From Omphiscola glabra (taxonomy: Eukaryota > Mollusca > Gastropoda > Lymnaeidae), in contig OZ024808.1 of assembly GCA_964017045.1 (NCBI GenBank), forward strand, positions 18,407,284 to 18,471,283: a stretch of DNA of 64,000 nt, given 5' to 3'. Positions 22,238 to 34,659 of the stretch are shown here, piece after piece; within the stretch, counting starts at the first letter, position 1, and every line of letters starts with the position of its first letter. The position numbers and the translations under genes are program-made. Below the pieces are notes generated by a model. That model did not search any database and had not been told where the DNA came from. It saw only the letters and a program-made list of their open reading frames with translations.

Positions 22238-24513
22238 TTACTTTGGTTGAAATTTATTATAAGGAAAACTAGACTTTCCTGACTGGCCCCAACGAGTTCG
22301 CTGCTCCACCCATTTACCTCTTCTATTGTGCATTTCTTGAGGCACATCAGTACTGGGGGGCCATCGCCCCCTTGGTCTGTCAAGCATCTCTGTATCATTG
22401 TTAACGCAGCCCTCATTTCTCAGCTCTTTAGAATAGCACATCATCACATTCGGATCCCTACATACATTTTCTCTAGCATAATGATTTGGCCTTGCATGGC
22501 CCCATCTCTCATTTCCCACCTGATGAGATGAGGCAGGTAAGACTGAATCACTATTAAACTTATTCACATCTCTAGACTTGGAAGTGCTTTCACCTCCAGC
22601 AAAACCAGGGCCACCCATGAGTGGTTTTGGACCAGACATAAGAGGTGTTGGATGGCCCATAACAGGCCCAGGGTTAGGACCACCCATAAAGCATTGCTGG
22701 CCATCCCCTAAATCCCAATCATTGGTATCCTGGTCACACCAGGACATCACATCAATATCTGAGCCAGGAGGAGCCAACTTATACTTGGGCGTCTCCCCGC
22801 CACATGACATAATGTGGTCGAACAGCTGGTTTGCAGATCTTTTCCGACTCACACAGAGGTACCTATTATCCCCTTTCCCGCGGCTCTTACTACGAAGATG
22901 CAATCTTAGACATTCGTTATGAATAATTTTCCTCTCGTCCAGCAAAAAGTCACATGAAAACATAAGGTCCTCCTGATTATCCGATGCCGCATAGTTCTCG
23001 ATTACCTCCCTTATTTTTCTTCTAAAATCACCAGTGATTCCTCGGGTTGCACTCAATCCAAACCCCTCCCTGTTGAGAACACTGTTTAGAGAAACAGGCT
23101 CAGCGATCCCCGAGCCATCCTTACCCATTCCTCCTCCAGACCAACCCATCTTACGCAAAAGCTTATTGCCAATATTGTCCTGGCTGATGACGGCCGTCTG
23201 GTCATTTAGCTCATTCAACATTTCATCCTTGTTGACCTTGGTGCCCGTGCCATTATTATTTTTAGTCTTGATGCCCCAACAGATCCTTTTCAAGCTGTTC
23301 AAACCCTCAAGAGCTGCCATATGTTTGGCAGCTATTTTAGAAGGTCCACTTACATCAGCCAGGACCTGATTTTCTATTTTCAAGACACATCTGGGCATGC
23401 GTCCTTGGAAACAGAACTCATACTCTAGCAGCATATGATTAAAGTCGGCGCTCTGTCTCAGCGTGTGAACAGGGGTGTAGGATGGGAAGGGGATCAATGG
23501 CTCGACAATAACAAAGTCTTCTAGAGGTTTGAACTCATTCCACCTGCGCCTTAGACTGGCAGCTTCCATGTTGGATTCTATGTACTGAGAAGGCCTCTCT
23601 TTTTTTTTGTGTGAGGATTTGGCAATCAAAGCAGGTGGAACAGATGATGTTGGGACTATGCGTGGCTCAGGAGGTGGAGACACAAATGGTGAGTAAGAGG
23701 CCTCGAGCTCTCTGCTTGTAGGACTGACTTGCACAACACGAAAATGCGGCATAAAGACTTTTTGTAAAGCTAGCTCATAGGCATTGGTTTTAGAACCTTT
23801 GATTCTTAAACCATGGCCAGTTGCTACAGATATGCCATCCATTAAAACATAGCACACAAAAGAGTTGCTTCTGTTGGCACCAGGCACAGGCTCGCAAAGG
23901 AATTCAATATTAATAGGAACACGGTTAGCAGCAGAGTGAAGTTTATCCGTACCGTTAGGTCGAGCTGTCTTTAAATTAACAACTTCATAGGCGAGTTTGC
24001 GGAGTTTTGCTAAAACTGGGTCCTTTTCCCGTTTCCAGGCCGCTAGATACTCTTCCTTAGAAACCAGCGGCTGTGCTGGAGCCACAGGACTGAAGGAGCC
24101 TCCAGGAAGCGCGTTATTCAATTTCACTGAGCCTGGCATCTGATAACCTCCCCTATGCCCTCTTACACGAACTCCTGGATTTATGCTGGAATAATTCTCT
24201 CTTGACTTTACAAATTGCTGCATGCCCCTATGAACTGGGATTCCTGAATCCTTATCAGAACAGTTGACCATCTCAGGATCATTTGAAATGGAACTTGGTG
24301 GCTGTGGATACAAGTCTGACTTGACCTGCTTATCAACATGCCTGGGTGGAGGATATGGGTTTAAAATTTCAGCTGATTTTACAAAACACATTCCAGCTCC
24401 ATCTCTGCCTCCTCTCGACTTGCCCCCATATCCAAATCCAGACATCTCTCAAAAGTTTTTAAAAATGTATTTGCTAAAATGTTGCACGATACTTCAGTTC
24501 TCTAGTGAGTAAC
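22238..24513 (-). CDS. NKRF: NKRF-like protein: dsRBD, G-patch and R3H domains
   Basis: A single-exon ORF of 735 codons (ATG at 24443-24445, stop at 22238-22240) is preceded by a short 5' leader whose acceptor is at 24514. Residues about 140-232 and 333-388 form the two double-stranded-RNA-binding-like modules. Residues 423-467 are a G-patch (DNIGNKLLRKMGW, GGGMGKDGSGIAEPVS, REGFGL). Residues about 472-536 are an R3H domain (DERKIIHNECLRLHLRSKS, GDNRYLCVSRKR). The region matches human NKRF closely (DNIGNQLLRKMGWTGGG, LTNDERKQIHQ, HDRYLVVGRKR). NKRF works in the nucleolus with XRN2 and the helicase DHX15 in pre-rRNA processing, the G-patch activating DHX15, and was first named as a repressor of NF-kB genes. 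The tail (residues 580-735) is Gly/Pro- and Arg-rich and has no counterpart in human NKRF that I recall. The XTBD module that starts vertebrate NKRF is absent here and sits in the ORF at 24803-25135. Confidence 0.88.
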
Positions 24514-24776
24514 CTGAAATGAGGAAATGTAAAACAGTTTAGAGTTAATGACTTCAATTAAAACTTGTTTATCGCATCTTCCTAGGCCCCAAAATGATCA
24601 AAGATGTACCGGTAACTAATTTGAATCTCAATGAATATTGAAACCTTTTCATGTCCCCAAGTCTTCACTTTTCCCACATTGCCAGAATATAAACTGGTGC
24701 ACTGCTAAATTTAAAATATACAAGTCATTCATCTTAAAATTAAGAGATAATGTTTCTTTTATTTTTATACATTTAC

Positions 24777-25150
24777 CTCTTCAAAGTAATCAAAGTCAAA
24801 TTTTAATTACTGCTCTTTTCCTTGACAAATGACAAGGAGTAGTTTTGCTTGGCTTCAGATTTCTTCTCCATTTCAAGTTCTTCAAGTATTCCCCCACTTC
24901 TCTCTTGAACCTCTCTCATTACAGATTGTGGATAAGAGCAACCATAGACTGCAATGTTGACGAAGCAGCGAGAGAGGCAGACCAGCCTGTCCGTATTCAA
25001 ACTGTCAGCGTTAGACTCTAAGAACTTTCTTCGCAGCTTCCATTCTGTATTGCTTTCAAACTCATCTCTCAAGGAATCAATATCAATGTCACCAGAAACA
25101 ATTGCTTGGGAGTTTCGTTTAGATTTTTTCCCCATTTTGCTTAACAATCA
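24777..25150 (-). CDS. XTBD (XRN2-binding) small protein, ORF just upstream of NKRF
   Basis: The ORF 24803-25135 encodes 110 residues: MGKKSKRNSQ, then EFESNTEWKLRRKFLES, DRLVCLSRCFVNIAVYGC, YPQSVMREVQERSGGI and a basic tail, then TAA. The pattern W..R..FL........DRL..LS..F.N...LGC.Y...V...V....GI is the XTBD domain of CDKN2AIPNL, CDKN2AIP and NKRF, which binds the exonuclease XRN2. An acceptor (AG at 25152-25151) precedes the exon, and a donor (AGAG|GTAAAT) lies 26 nt after the stop. Splicing it to the acceptor at 24514 places this ORF and the NKRF body on one RNA, 94 nt apart and out of frame, with further stops between. AATAAA on the minus strand at 24758-24763 offers the alternative that this is a separate short gene. 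The start at 25135 is chosen as the first ATG. Confidence 0.75.
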
Positions 25151-25159
25151 CTGAGGATG

Positions 25160-28140
25160 ATAGAAGATATTTATTTTTTAAAATTAATTTAATACATTTA
25201 TGATATAATTATTCTCTTTGGAATTTTAACCGCATACATACCACATAACGTTACATGAACATCACAAAAAGCAAACAGATTCAATGCTGAATTCTCCCAA
25301 GACACTGTACCCGGCATGTGACATATTGAAAATTCTATAAAGCCTTCTGGTGTTTTTAAATTTTAACACCTTATTATGTGTGTACTTTCTTTTTGTTTTT
25401 TTTCCCTGCACATTTTTACATTAATGTTAATCAAAGAGATTTGACATCCCATTTTCTTGTTTTCTACCATGTCATGTGCAAAGCTTTGCGTTTGATAAAA
25501 TTATTGTAGCCCCCACCACAGGGACCGCCCTAGCTGGTGAACGTTGCTAGAAATATAGAACAAGGGTTTCACCCCATAAATCAGTCTCTCATGCGCAAGA
25601 TCTCTAGTAAATCGATTCATGTAAATCATGTAAATGTGAATAATATTACCAGCTGATTTAAAAATTGTTTTAGAGTGAAAAATCCCAAAGAACAACATCT
25701 ATATGGTAGGTAACTATTTCTTCTGACCAAAAGTAAAAATGTTGTAAAACAACAGAAAAAAGAATTTTAACATTTAAAAAATGGAATCTATCAAAATGAA
25801 AAATACATCTGTCCTATAAGTTTTACTATAAGATATTCTAATGAAAAAATTATATTTACCCACCCTCCCCCCCAAGACAATCATTTGAGTCATTGGCATT
25901 ACTAATGTCTTGCTAAGTGAAGTGTTTTATTATCTCTCTGAAAATCCTGGGAAAAAAATTAAATGGCATGAATATACTAAATTTTGGGAGCCATGCCACA
26001 GCTGTGTTATCCAAAGTTATACTTATAGTTGTGCTCTACCGTAATTGTCTTAAAATTTGGGCCAAAAATTGCCAATCAAATTAACCAAATTGAAATGTTA
26101 CTAAAGAAATAAGAATTTCATCTCATCCCACTGATTGGTGATTGAACTAAACAAGTACCCATACATGCCTTATTCCAAAGTAGTAAGTAGTGACAGTAGT
26201 GTTGTTTGAAGCTAATTGGGAGAGACTAAACACGAGAAATAGACTGGTCTTTATAACCATCTTATGGAGGGCTTCTTAACCAGAATCAAAAAAAATTAAA
26301 TTTTGGCTGATCGCCATAAAAGATACATCATTTTAAAGGGTTGGCTATGAGGTTTGCAAAACATTCATATTTCTATCTTTTAAAGAACTGGAGTTATGTC
26401 TTTTGTGTTTCTTTAAAAAAATGTATGCCCCTTATGCAAACTATATATTTTACCCTAAAAACTTGTGAGTCACTTTTCAAATTTCTGCACAACATTTTTA
26501 TTTTTAAAGATAATTGCACCAAATTTTCTGGAGACATTTAAAATCTAATACTAATAATATAGAGCACAACGAACAACAAAACTTTTACATACATCAAGAC
26601 TTTGTATTTCGGATAATTTTGCGTGTATGTTAAAATATCATGAACAAAAACATTGGAAAAGTATTACCGGTATTTGTAAAGCAAGAACAAAAAAATAACC
26701 TGTTTATTGTATTTTAATTAAATGTATGCTTCATCAATTAAACTCTAAATCAGGTCTTTTTTTTTTCAAAACTTGAAAGCATGAATTATAAATAAAAACT
26801 ACTAAAATCACCCATTCATAAGACCAATACGAATTTGGTGTTTTTGCAATGCTTATATATAGCTAGCCCATTAAAATGATTATCATTTATTCATTTATGG
26901 CAATAGGACAATTTTTTACAATTTCTGTCAAAATACATGGTTCTAACATTTTTTTCAAAACTAAATTCCTTACTTTTTCCCAACTGAAAAATGAAAATTC
27001 CTGACTATATAAGTATAAGATGCAGCTTTATCGACATTATTGCGACCCATTTTCAAGCTTTTTCATTAAAAATTTACATTCATTATCCTGGTACATGTTT
27101 TAAAATATGCTATCAATAGTAAAATAAATAAACTTTACAAAACAATATAATATAAGGTAATAATATCTTTACTAACCATTAACTTTCCAATGCCTGGACT
27201 CAATAATACAGTAGTAATACATCCATAATATCATAAAAATATAAAGTCATTTTACATATTTCAAATCATGTATACTGTAATAATTATTTAAACATCTATT
27301 GATGTGGACATGCTCAAATTAACTGAGATTATTTCAATGGAAATTACTATGGATTCTTGATTGAACACAATCGTTCACTCTTGGCTTGTAATGTTCTTCT
27401 TATTGTTGCTAATGTGTAATAGCCTAATGATAAAGTTTCCGAGCCTACCGCACCCCCCCCCCCCCCCCACAAATTCTATAATATTAATAGTAATAGTCTA
27501 TATTGATTTCATTTAAGTTTTCAAGATTTATTATCAGTTTATGTATTGTTGAGACTGTTCTATGCTTATGGTGTACAAGGTCTATTTGATAAAAATTCAA
27601 CACCTTGATGTAATTTATATCAATGTAAAAAAAAAAAGAGAAAATTGAATTTCTTTAATTATTAACTTTTTAATACTTAATAATATTAACTTTAATTTCA
27701 GAAGATTTCTTATACATTTATGAGTGGTTTTAAAAATTAAAACAATTATTTTTTCCTTGTTACTTTATAATTGTTTTGCTTTATTTTCACTTTAATTTTT
27801 ATCACGTTTGCGTTTTTCGAAATATGTAAAAAAAATCTTCCGCCTGTTAATATTTCCCAAGGTTTTGCCTGCTTTTCAAAATTATTCCCCAGATCCCAAT
27901 AGGGGTCGTGAGTCTTAAGATCTTGGGAAATTTCCCAAGGTGTGGTAGCCCTATTTAAATGAGATCGGCATCGGAAGAACGATTCAACGTATACGCAGAT
28001 CAGTCGAAACTAATACTACAGTAAAATGCAGTCGATAAATGACCATGGGGGCATAATTGAAGCGATTCACATAGTTTTTTTTTTAAATTTAAATTGTGAA
28101 TTAAAAAATTCCCGACTATCCTGAAAATTTCCTTACTAGA
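25160..28140. other. AT-rich intergenic or 5' intron sequence
   Basis: There is no coding exon that I can support. A degenerate piece at 25964-26030 (AATTTTGGGAGCCATGCCAC) matches the inner part of the Tigger-like element at 17290-17345. A C-run lies at 27452-27468. Part of this stretch may be the 5' UTR intron of the XTBD/NKRF transcript. Confidence 0.4.
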
Positions 28141-28154
28141 ATGCTCAATTTCCC

Positions 28155-28421
28155 CGTATCCGGAAATTTGATCGAAAGAAATTTGGTTGACGGAAAATTG
28201 ATCGACGGAAATTTGTTAGAATCATTTTTTTAATTTATACATTAAAATTTTGCGTCAAATTTCTTTTTGAACGCATTATTTTGTTTTACTATAAAGTATA
28301 GTGTGTTCAAAAAGAAATTTGACGAAAATTTTTACGTCTGGACTGAAAAAAAGATTCGACCAAATTGCCGTTGATCAATTTTCCGTCAACGAAATTTCTT
28401 TCGATCAAATTTCCGGTAACC
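28155..28421 (-). mobile_element. GGTTACCGG palindromic MITE, copy 2, perfect 9-bp TSD
   Basis: Read on the minus strand it runs from GGTTACCGGAAATTTGATCG to CGATCAAATTTCCGGATACG, the same termini as the copy at 12584-12885. CAATTTCCC is present on both sides (28146-28154 and 28422-28430), a perfect 9-bp duplication. Two independent perfect 9-bp duplications fix the element ends. Confidence 0.83.
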
Positions 28422-29511
28422 CAATTTCCCGGTTTTCATGACCGGGAAAAAAATTGGAGGAAATCCCGACTATTTCCCATTTTCCCGACTGTGTTAGGAC
28501 CCTGAAAATACCTACCAGTATTCTTATACCGATACTATTAATATTATTGCTGCTATTGCTAATCGTCTTAAAAAATGGATTATTTGCATTTTCAAAATCA
28601 TTTTGATTAGCAGCTTGTGGATGTTTTTGATGTACACCTCCCTGCCTTCCTAATTAACACTGGTGCATTTGTTTCTTGCATATTATAATTACTATTACTA
28701 CTAGTCTAGTAATACTAGTATAGTATAAGAGGATACTTCGTTTAAAAAAAAGGAACAAAATTCCAAAAAAGAATTAGTTTTATTATAGAGCAAATTTCAA
28801 ATTAAAAAAATTAAACCAGAATCAACTTTCCAGCTTCAGTAGAATGGTAATGCAGGTTACAGGTAGCGAATGTCGGACACGACCTACATCAATGAGAATT
28901 GGCACACATATCCATCAATATATAATGCTTTTCAAGATTTAATATGAAAGGCAGTATCTTTGAACTTTATAAAAAATTTTTGAGGGAAAGATGTTTTATA
29001 TATACCTATGAATTAAGATTATTATGGTTGATAAAAAAAGGCAAACAATATGTTGGAATGTAGGTCAAGATGTCCCCTATTGAGCTATTGCCTATGAGGC
29101 CATGTATAAATGACGTCACGCGTGGGAGAGTCCATATTTTTGTGACAATTTGTGAAGGGCTTAAGCAATGTGATGTCACATGAAAAGAGGAATATTATAG
29201 TAAAAAATTTCACTTAATAACCCTAAATTACAGATATTTTTAATATTTTACTTTGATACAACAATCATAAATATTTTATTTTTAAACTAGAAGCACTGAG
29301 AGTATCAGTACAGGTATGCAAAGTCCGAAAATGGCCTCTGATCAAGTTATAGGCCACCACAGAGGAGGGGAAAATGGGTGTAGTGACCTTGACAGGAGCC
29401 CGGATTCATAGAATTAGGACTACCATGTGAAGTGGGATAGAAAGAACAACAATGGTTGACCACCCGGGGCAGGGGGTGGTTGGGTGTGATCCTAGTAATT
29501 TTGATCTAGGG

Positions 29512-29744
29512 CAGGGATTCTTAACCTTTTGTGCAGCGCTGCAGGCCCACTCCATTTTAAACACCCCCAACCGTATAAATTATGTAATAAAATTGAAAAA
29601 AATAAAATAATTTAGTTATCGTAACCAGAAAAACATTTGCTGCTGCTAATCAAAATGCATAAAATCATAAAGGCAACAAATACAATTTTTTGGTCTTTCG
29701 CACCTTATGGCTGGGGAGGTACTTTTAGCCCAGGTTAAGAACTG
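29512..29744. mobile_element. hAT-like MITE with CAGGGATTCTTAACC end
   Basis: The ends are CAGGGATTCTTAACCTTTTG and CCAGGTTAAGAACTG. Flanks ATCTAGGG and TTCTCGTG agree at only 5 of 8 positions, so the copy is old. Its terminus is a variant of the CAG-GG-TTCTCAACC type, but the interior differs from the SPIN-like copies. Confidence 0.55.
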
Positions 29745-29859
29745 TTCTCGTGAAATGTTTCTAACACAGGTCGACAGGTGTAGTAATTTGATACTCATGG
29801 GAGGTATTAAATTTTAAATACAGTTATTAAAGGATAGGGGTAGGGGACTTTTTAATTTG

Positions 29860-29942
29860 GTGGGGGGGGGGTTGCAGAAATTTGTGACATATAAGGGGGG
29901 GGGGTCTAACTTTTTGTGACAATTGGGGAGGGGGGGGGGGGT
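29860..29942. repeat. G-rich low-complexity tracts
   Basis: Three G-runs of about 8-14 bases occur within 80 bp (near 29862-29870, 29896-29903, 29928-29941). They could form a G-quadruplex on the plus strand, but no function is shown. Confidence 0.5.
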
Positions 29943-30256
29943 AAAAAAATCAACAAACTTTTGCGTGATGTCAATTATGGATGGTCCCTATGCCTATTGT
30001 GAACATATGGCAGTGGATGGATATCACAATTATATGAAGCACCACTGTCCAAAAATTAAAAACTCCGATTCTTCTGCACCGAGACCAATTTTGAAGAAGT
30101 TTCCCTTGCGTTAATGAAGTATCTAGATAAATATAGCAGTACTAAACTAGCAAGTTAATTTAAGAAGGAACACAACCACTTCTTAATTATTTTCATATCT
30201 ATTTACTTTCTTACAATACATGTTTAAATTTTCATCCCAGTACTACAAGAGAAGTA

Positions 30257-30475
30257 AATGTGAAGAGATATCACCGCGTTTTTTACCATGGCCGCCGTCT
30301 TGGTTGCCCGACCTGTGAACTTATGTCTTAAATTTATCCCTAAATAAACCTAACCTGAACCCTAAACTTATCCCAACCTGGGTTTTGACCCTATCGGAAT
30401 AAGGGTTTTGACCCTATCGGAGCCAGAGACAAAACTAAAACACGCAAATGACGTCATGGTGATATCTCTTCGCAT
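30257..30475 (+). mobile_element. MITE with GAAGAGATATCACC ends, copy 1
   Basis: The ends are AATGTGAAGAGATATCACC and GGTGATATCTCTTCGCATT. The inside has ACCTAACCTGAACCCTAAAC and AAATGACGTCAT. A reverse-orientation copy lies at 31704-31932 and an internal fragment at 30646-30715. Confidence 0.75.
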
Positions 30476-30645
30476 TAGCCGAAGGGGGAAATGTTTTTAT
30501 TTTAAAATCGTAAGGACCTGCGGTGCTGCCAAACAACACATTTTTACAAAAACTTCAATTTGAATGAAGTTCAAAAGTGAAAGTTAGAGTTTAGAACCCA
30601 TGGCCTAAAAAAATTCCTTTGAGGCTAATTTTGAAAGAAGGGCCC

Positions 30646-30715
30646 ATGACGTCATTTGCAGGATAGATTTAGGGTTCAGGTTAGGTTAGGTTAGGGTTAG
30701 GGTGAGCGGTTCTAT
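30646..30715 (-). mobile_element. Fragment of the GAAGAGATATCACC MITE, telomere-like run
   Basis: ATGACGTCATTTGCAGG and TTTAGGGTTCAGGTTAGG match the inside of the copy at 31704-31932. The run GGTTAGGTTAGGGTTAGGG resembles TTAGGG telomere repeats, but it is derived from the element's own AGGTTAGG motif. Confidence 0.55.
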
Positions 30716-31703
30716 CTTTAACATTTACCAAATTAGAAACTAATCCTCCAAAACACTTACATTCAACTTACATTATATGACAAATTTTTATATATAAAAT
30801 TTCAAAGCCAGTCAATATCAATATCAGTTGAAGGCTTGTTTTCTACAACACCAAAAAAAATAAAAAGAAGTACACGAGGAATAATTGCGCTTACAAGTAT
30901 GAAGCAAGTAAGTTCGAGCAAAAACGGAAGTCTTGAGTTGTACAAAGCGACGATTATTTAAAAAAAACAAACAAAGATGGGGTAAAAAAATACCATATTT
31001 TATTATTTTGTCTAATATGAATGTTCCTTAAAAAAATTTTATATTAAAAAATATTGTTATAATTGAAATATCTATTTATTGATTCTGCGTTTATTTCGTG
31101 TCGTTACAGATACCAAAAAAATGTTTTAAAACGAACTAGAATTGTTCCAGCAAATTTACATCTTGTACCAGATTGTTTAAAAATGTTTTGTGTAACTCTT
31201 TGTTTATTTACGTTAAGAATTGTCCTGGCGGCAGATCTGAACAACAACATAAGGAAGATAAAATAAAAGCAAATCTTATTCAATTACCAAAGATCGATAG
31301 GCCACTAGGCTAGTAATTGCAATGAAATTGATAGACATGATGATGCAAACGTGACTTCACTTAAACAAGGTAATACTAACTAAAATTAATTTTGGCTACC
31401 TTGTAGTTCTAGCTCCTCTATTACTAAAACTTGGACTATTTTGTTCGCTTGAAATTGAATTTGAGACTTGAATTGATAAGGGCTGTGCCTGTCTGTTCAA
31501 ATGTCAATAGTGTGATTGAGTAATGAAATTTCACTCCTTTTTTTTCACAAGGCCACCATATTTGTTGCCATGATACCAGACATGTTATGAAGAGGGCAGC
31601 CTTGTGAAAAAGAAAAAAAAAAACGCCTTTTAAAAATCAACACATTTATTATTTTAAAGGGAAAAAAATGTAAAAATTTAAAAATCGGTTAAATAATTGG
31701 GCT

Positions 31704-31932
31704 AATGCAAAGAGACATCACTATCACCATGACGTCATTTGCATGTTTTGTCCCTGGTTTCGATAGTGTCAAAACCCTAATTTCGGTAGGTTCAAAATCC
31801 AGGTTAGGGATAAGTTTAACAGTTTAGGGTTCAGGTTAGGTTTAGGGATAAATTTAGGACATAAGTTTGGGGGTCGCGGCAACCAAGTTGTTGGCCATAG
31901 TTAAAAAAAACGCGGTGATATCTCTTCACATT
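31704..31932 (-). mobile_element. MITE with GAAGAGATATCACC ends, copy 2 (inverted)
   Basis: It starts AATGCAAAGAGACATCAC and ends GCGGTGATATCTCTTCACAT. The interior (TTTAGGGTTCAGGTTAGG, GGGATAAATTTAGGACATAA) is the reverse complement of copy 1 at 30257-30475. The two copies face each other about 1.2 kb apart. Confidence 0.75.
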
Positions 31933-32465
31933 TACCAATAATTGAATGGCATGGCCATGGCATTTTTTTCCAGTGAAAAACCTTGAAATGAAATTAATGG
32001 CTACGGCTATTGGTAGTCTAGGGGGCTATTGGTAGTTAAGTACCAATAGCTTCTAGAGAGCTATTTGTACTCAACTATTAGTATTAGTAGTTTACTATCA
32101 AAAACTAATAATAATAATAATACTAATTAGTGATAGATTGATGTAGTGCAGTGTTGACAAAGTATTGTTGGGACTTTTTAAAAAAAATACATCACTAAAA
32201 ATACTGAAATCACTCTTATTAAGTAGGTCTTTGTTTCCGACGTCTGGTAGAGGTGCACTTCAAACTTTATTTCGTGTCTAGTCTCATAAATTGACCCTAA
32301 ATAGGATTTTCAATGACAATTCAATGCATACTACACTTATTTTTATCTGTTTGTTTATATTTTATGTATCATGGCTTATGTTTTCATCGGATTATGTGCT
32401 GTTAAAGACATAAATTCTGCATTGCATTAAACAATAAATAGCATAATACAAGTAAGTCTAAGAAC

Positions 32466-33510
32466 TATTATTATTATTACAGTCGTCTTATATAGCGCAG
32501 TACCCCAGTCTAGGGCTGGGCTCACCGTGCTGAACATAAAAAATATTAGCAAACATAATCATGACATTAAAAAATAACATACATTTATTTAATTAAATAA
32601 ACAGCTTTATAAAAGAAAAAAAAAAGAAAAAAATGTATATTCCCCCCACCCACCCCAGAACTTTTAAATGTCAAGCCATGGACGGCATCCAGCAGCATTG
32701 TTTATCGGTCAGAGGGGGGAATCAGTCGGGATCGTAGAGTTTAAAGAGATGTGTTTTTAGTATAGTTTTGAAGGCCTGGATGGTAGGTATATTGTGGATA
32801 TGTGTAGTGGGAGAGAATTCCATTGTTTGGGGCGCAGAAAGAGAAAGATCGTTCGGCGTATGTTTTAGTGCATATCTTGGAAATTTAGTCCATATCTGCG
32901 GAGGAGCGAAGCTGTCGAAGGGGTGAATAGACAAAAAGAAGTTTAGTTAGATAGGAAGGGCAGGAATCCGAGAAAAAGTTGTGGCAGACAACAGAGAGTT
33001 TATAGTCAATATGTGCTTGAAAGGGGAGCCAATGAAGTTAGTGGAGTGATGTGATCACGTTTTTTTGGCATTTAGAACTAGCCTAGCAGCTGGGTTTTGA
33101 ACCTTTTGTAGTTTTGCTATGAAGTGTTTTGGTGAACATGACAGAAGAGAGTTGCAATAGTCCAGACGTGAGAGAACAAGAGCACAGACTAGGTTTTTTG
33201 TTGCGCTTAGTTTGAGGTAGTTGCAAATGTAGCTGATCTGACGGATAGCGGTGTATGCAGAGCGACAAATGTTAGAGATATATTTATCGAGAGACATGTT
33301 GTTAGAAAGAATATAACCAAGATTCCTAGCAGAGGATGTAAACAGTATGTAGGAGTTACCTACTTGAAATGAGGTGGGTAGAGCTGAGGTAGAGGATGAT
33401 TTGTGATTCTGAATGAATAGTGCTTCCGTTTTGTCATCATTAAGCTTCAACTTGCAGAGTGTCATCCATGAATTGACATCACAAATGCACTCCCGCAACA
33501 TTCTTGGTCC
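32466..33510 (-). pseudogene. CR1-like retrotransposon, 3' third of ORF2 and 3' UTR
   Basis: The minus-strand frame 33055-33501 reads VNSWMTLCKLKLNDDKTEAL, ARNLGYILSNNMSLDKYI, SRLDYCNSLLSC and LQKVQNPAARLVL, the standard order of CR1/Jockey ORF2 after the catalytic box. After a frameshift, 32722-32934 gives HIHNIPTIQAFKTILKTHLF, the C-terminal end. The 3' UTR runs to about 32486 and ends in an ATT-type microsatellite (32466-32478), the usual CR1 tail. The upstream two-thirds of ORF2 are missing (5' truncation). It is the paralogue of 9107-9640 and shows the uninterrupted site. Confidence 0.85.
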
Positions 33511-33514
33511 TTCT

Positions 33515-34640
33515 CATTTACATGGGACTTGTGCAAGCCCCAAATGTCAAAAGTTATTGGAGTATGAGTAAGAAATCATTATAGTTGATGGTGATAATAA
33601 AGATTTTATCTTTGTAACAAACCATTTTTTCTTCTTTCATACTGTTTGTGTCATATTATAATTTTTATTTAAAAGTGTGGGTAAAAAAACCTAGTCTAAT
33701 AACTTTTTATCGGAAACCTTTTTTTAAATAATATTATATTTTATGTCAATGTAAAGATAATTCAGTTGTGAATCCAATAGTATGCAACATGTCACTTTTG
33801 TTAGTGTCCTTCATTTACCAAATTTTATTTTAATGAGGGTACCAAAACCGTCGACAAGAAAAGGGGGAAAAAACCAAGAATATTTGAGAGTTAACTCAAG
33901 TGTAAATTCACCCTGAAATTAAGTTACCCCAACTTAAGCGTAAATTCACCCCTGTATTTTTGGATGGCCCAATAGTAGGCTTAGACTAAATTTCCCAATT
34001 TAAATTCTGTCAGTTCCAAACATGGATTGGGGTTTAATCCTGGGCAAGCAATTAAACATCACCTCTAAGCCGGGTAGATGGGGCTCGTTAACTTTGGATG
34101 GCAACTCATCCTAAAGAAGGAAAACTATTAATTCAAATCTGGAGATAGAATCCCGTCAGCGGTATGAAATTTCCACAATTAAAATTCTAACAACCCCTGC
34201 AACATTCCTGGTTTCAAGCTGTATCATCCACACTTGATGTTCCCATGGCTTTAGGGTTACGATACGGCCAGGTTACCTCGGACATGTCCTCTTTTTAGAC
34301 CCCTGGACAGGCAGCATTCCGAAAGTATGAGGTTTTCCCCATGCTTTTTCCTGATCAATCAATACCTTCTTACTTACCTGTCCATGTTATATACTACACA
34401 TCAGCAATATTTAGTTCAAAGGTAAGGGTTACTAAAGCAACTAGTGAAACTTCAGGTTCTGGAAACAGTTATTGTAAACATAATGGTAATCCCAGTTCAT
34501 GATAATTGATAAGTGATTAATCTTTCAAACTAAATAAAAAATATTTGATATAAAAAATGGAAAAGCGCAAGCGTTTATTTACACTGAAAAAGATTTCAAG
34601 CAGGTTGATATGACTGGGGGGTTAAATGTTTGAAATGCGG
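33515..34640. other. AT-rich intergenic sequence
   Basis: No gene or repeat of known type is visible, apart from a short doublet around 33895-33960 (AACTCAAGTGTAAATTCACC / AACTTAAGCGTAAATTCACC). Confidence 0.4.
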
Positions 34641-34659
34641 CAAAGGGACTTATATCTCC

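Noticed and set aside
30680..30715. Interstitial telomere (TTAGGG-like) array
   Set aside because: Only two or three irregular units, explained by the AGGTTAGG motif inside the flanking MITE family.
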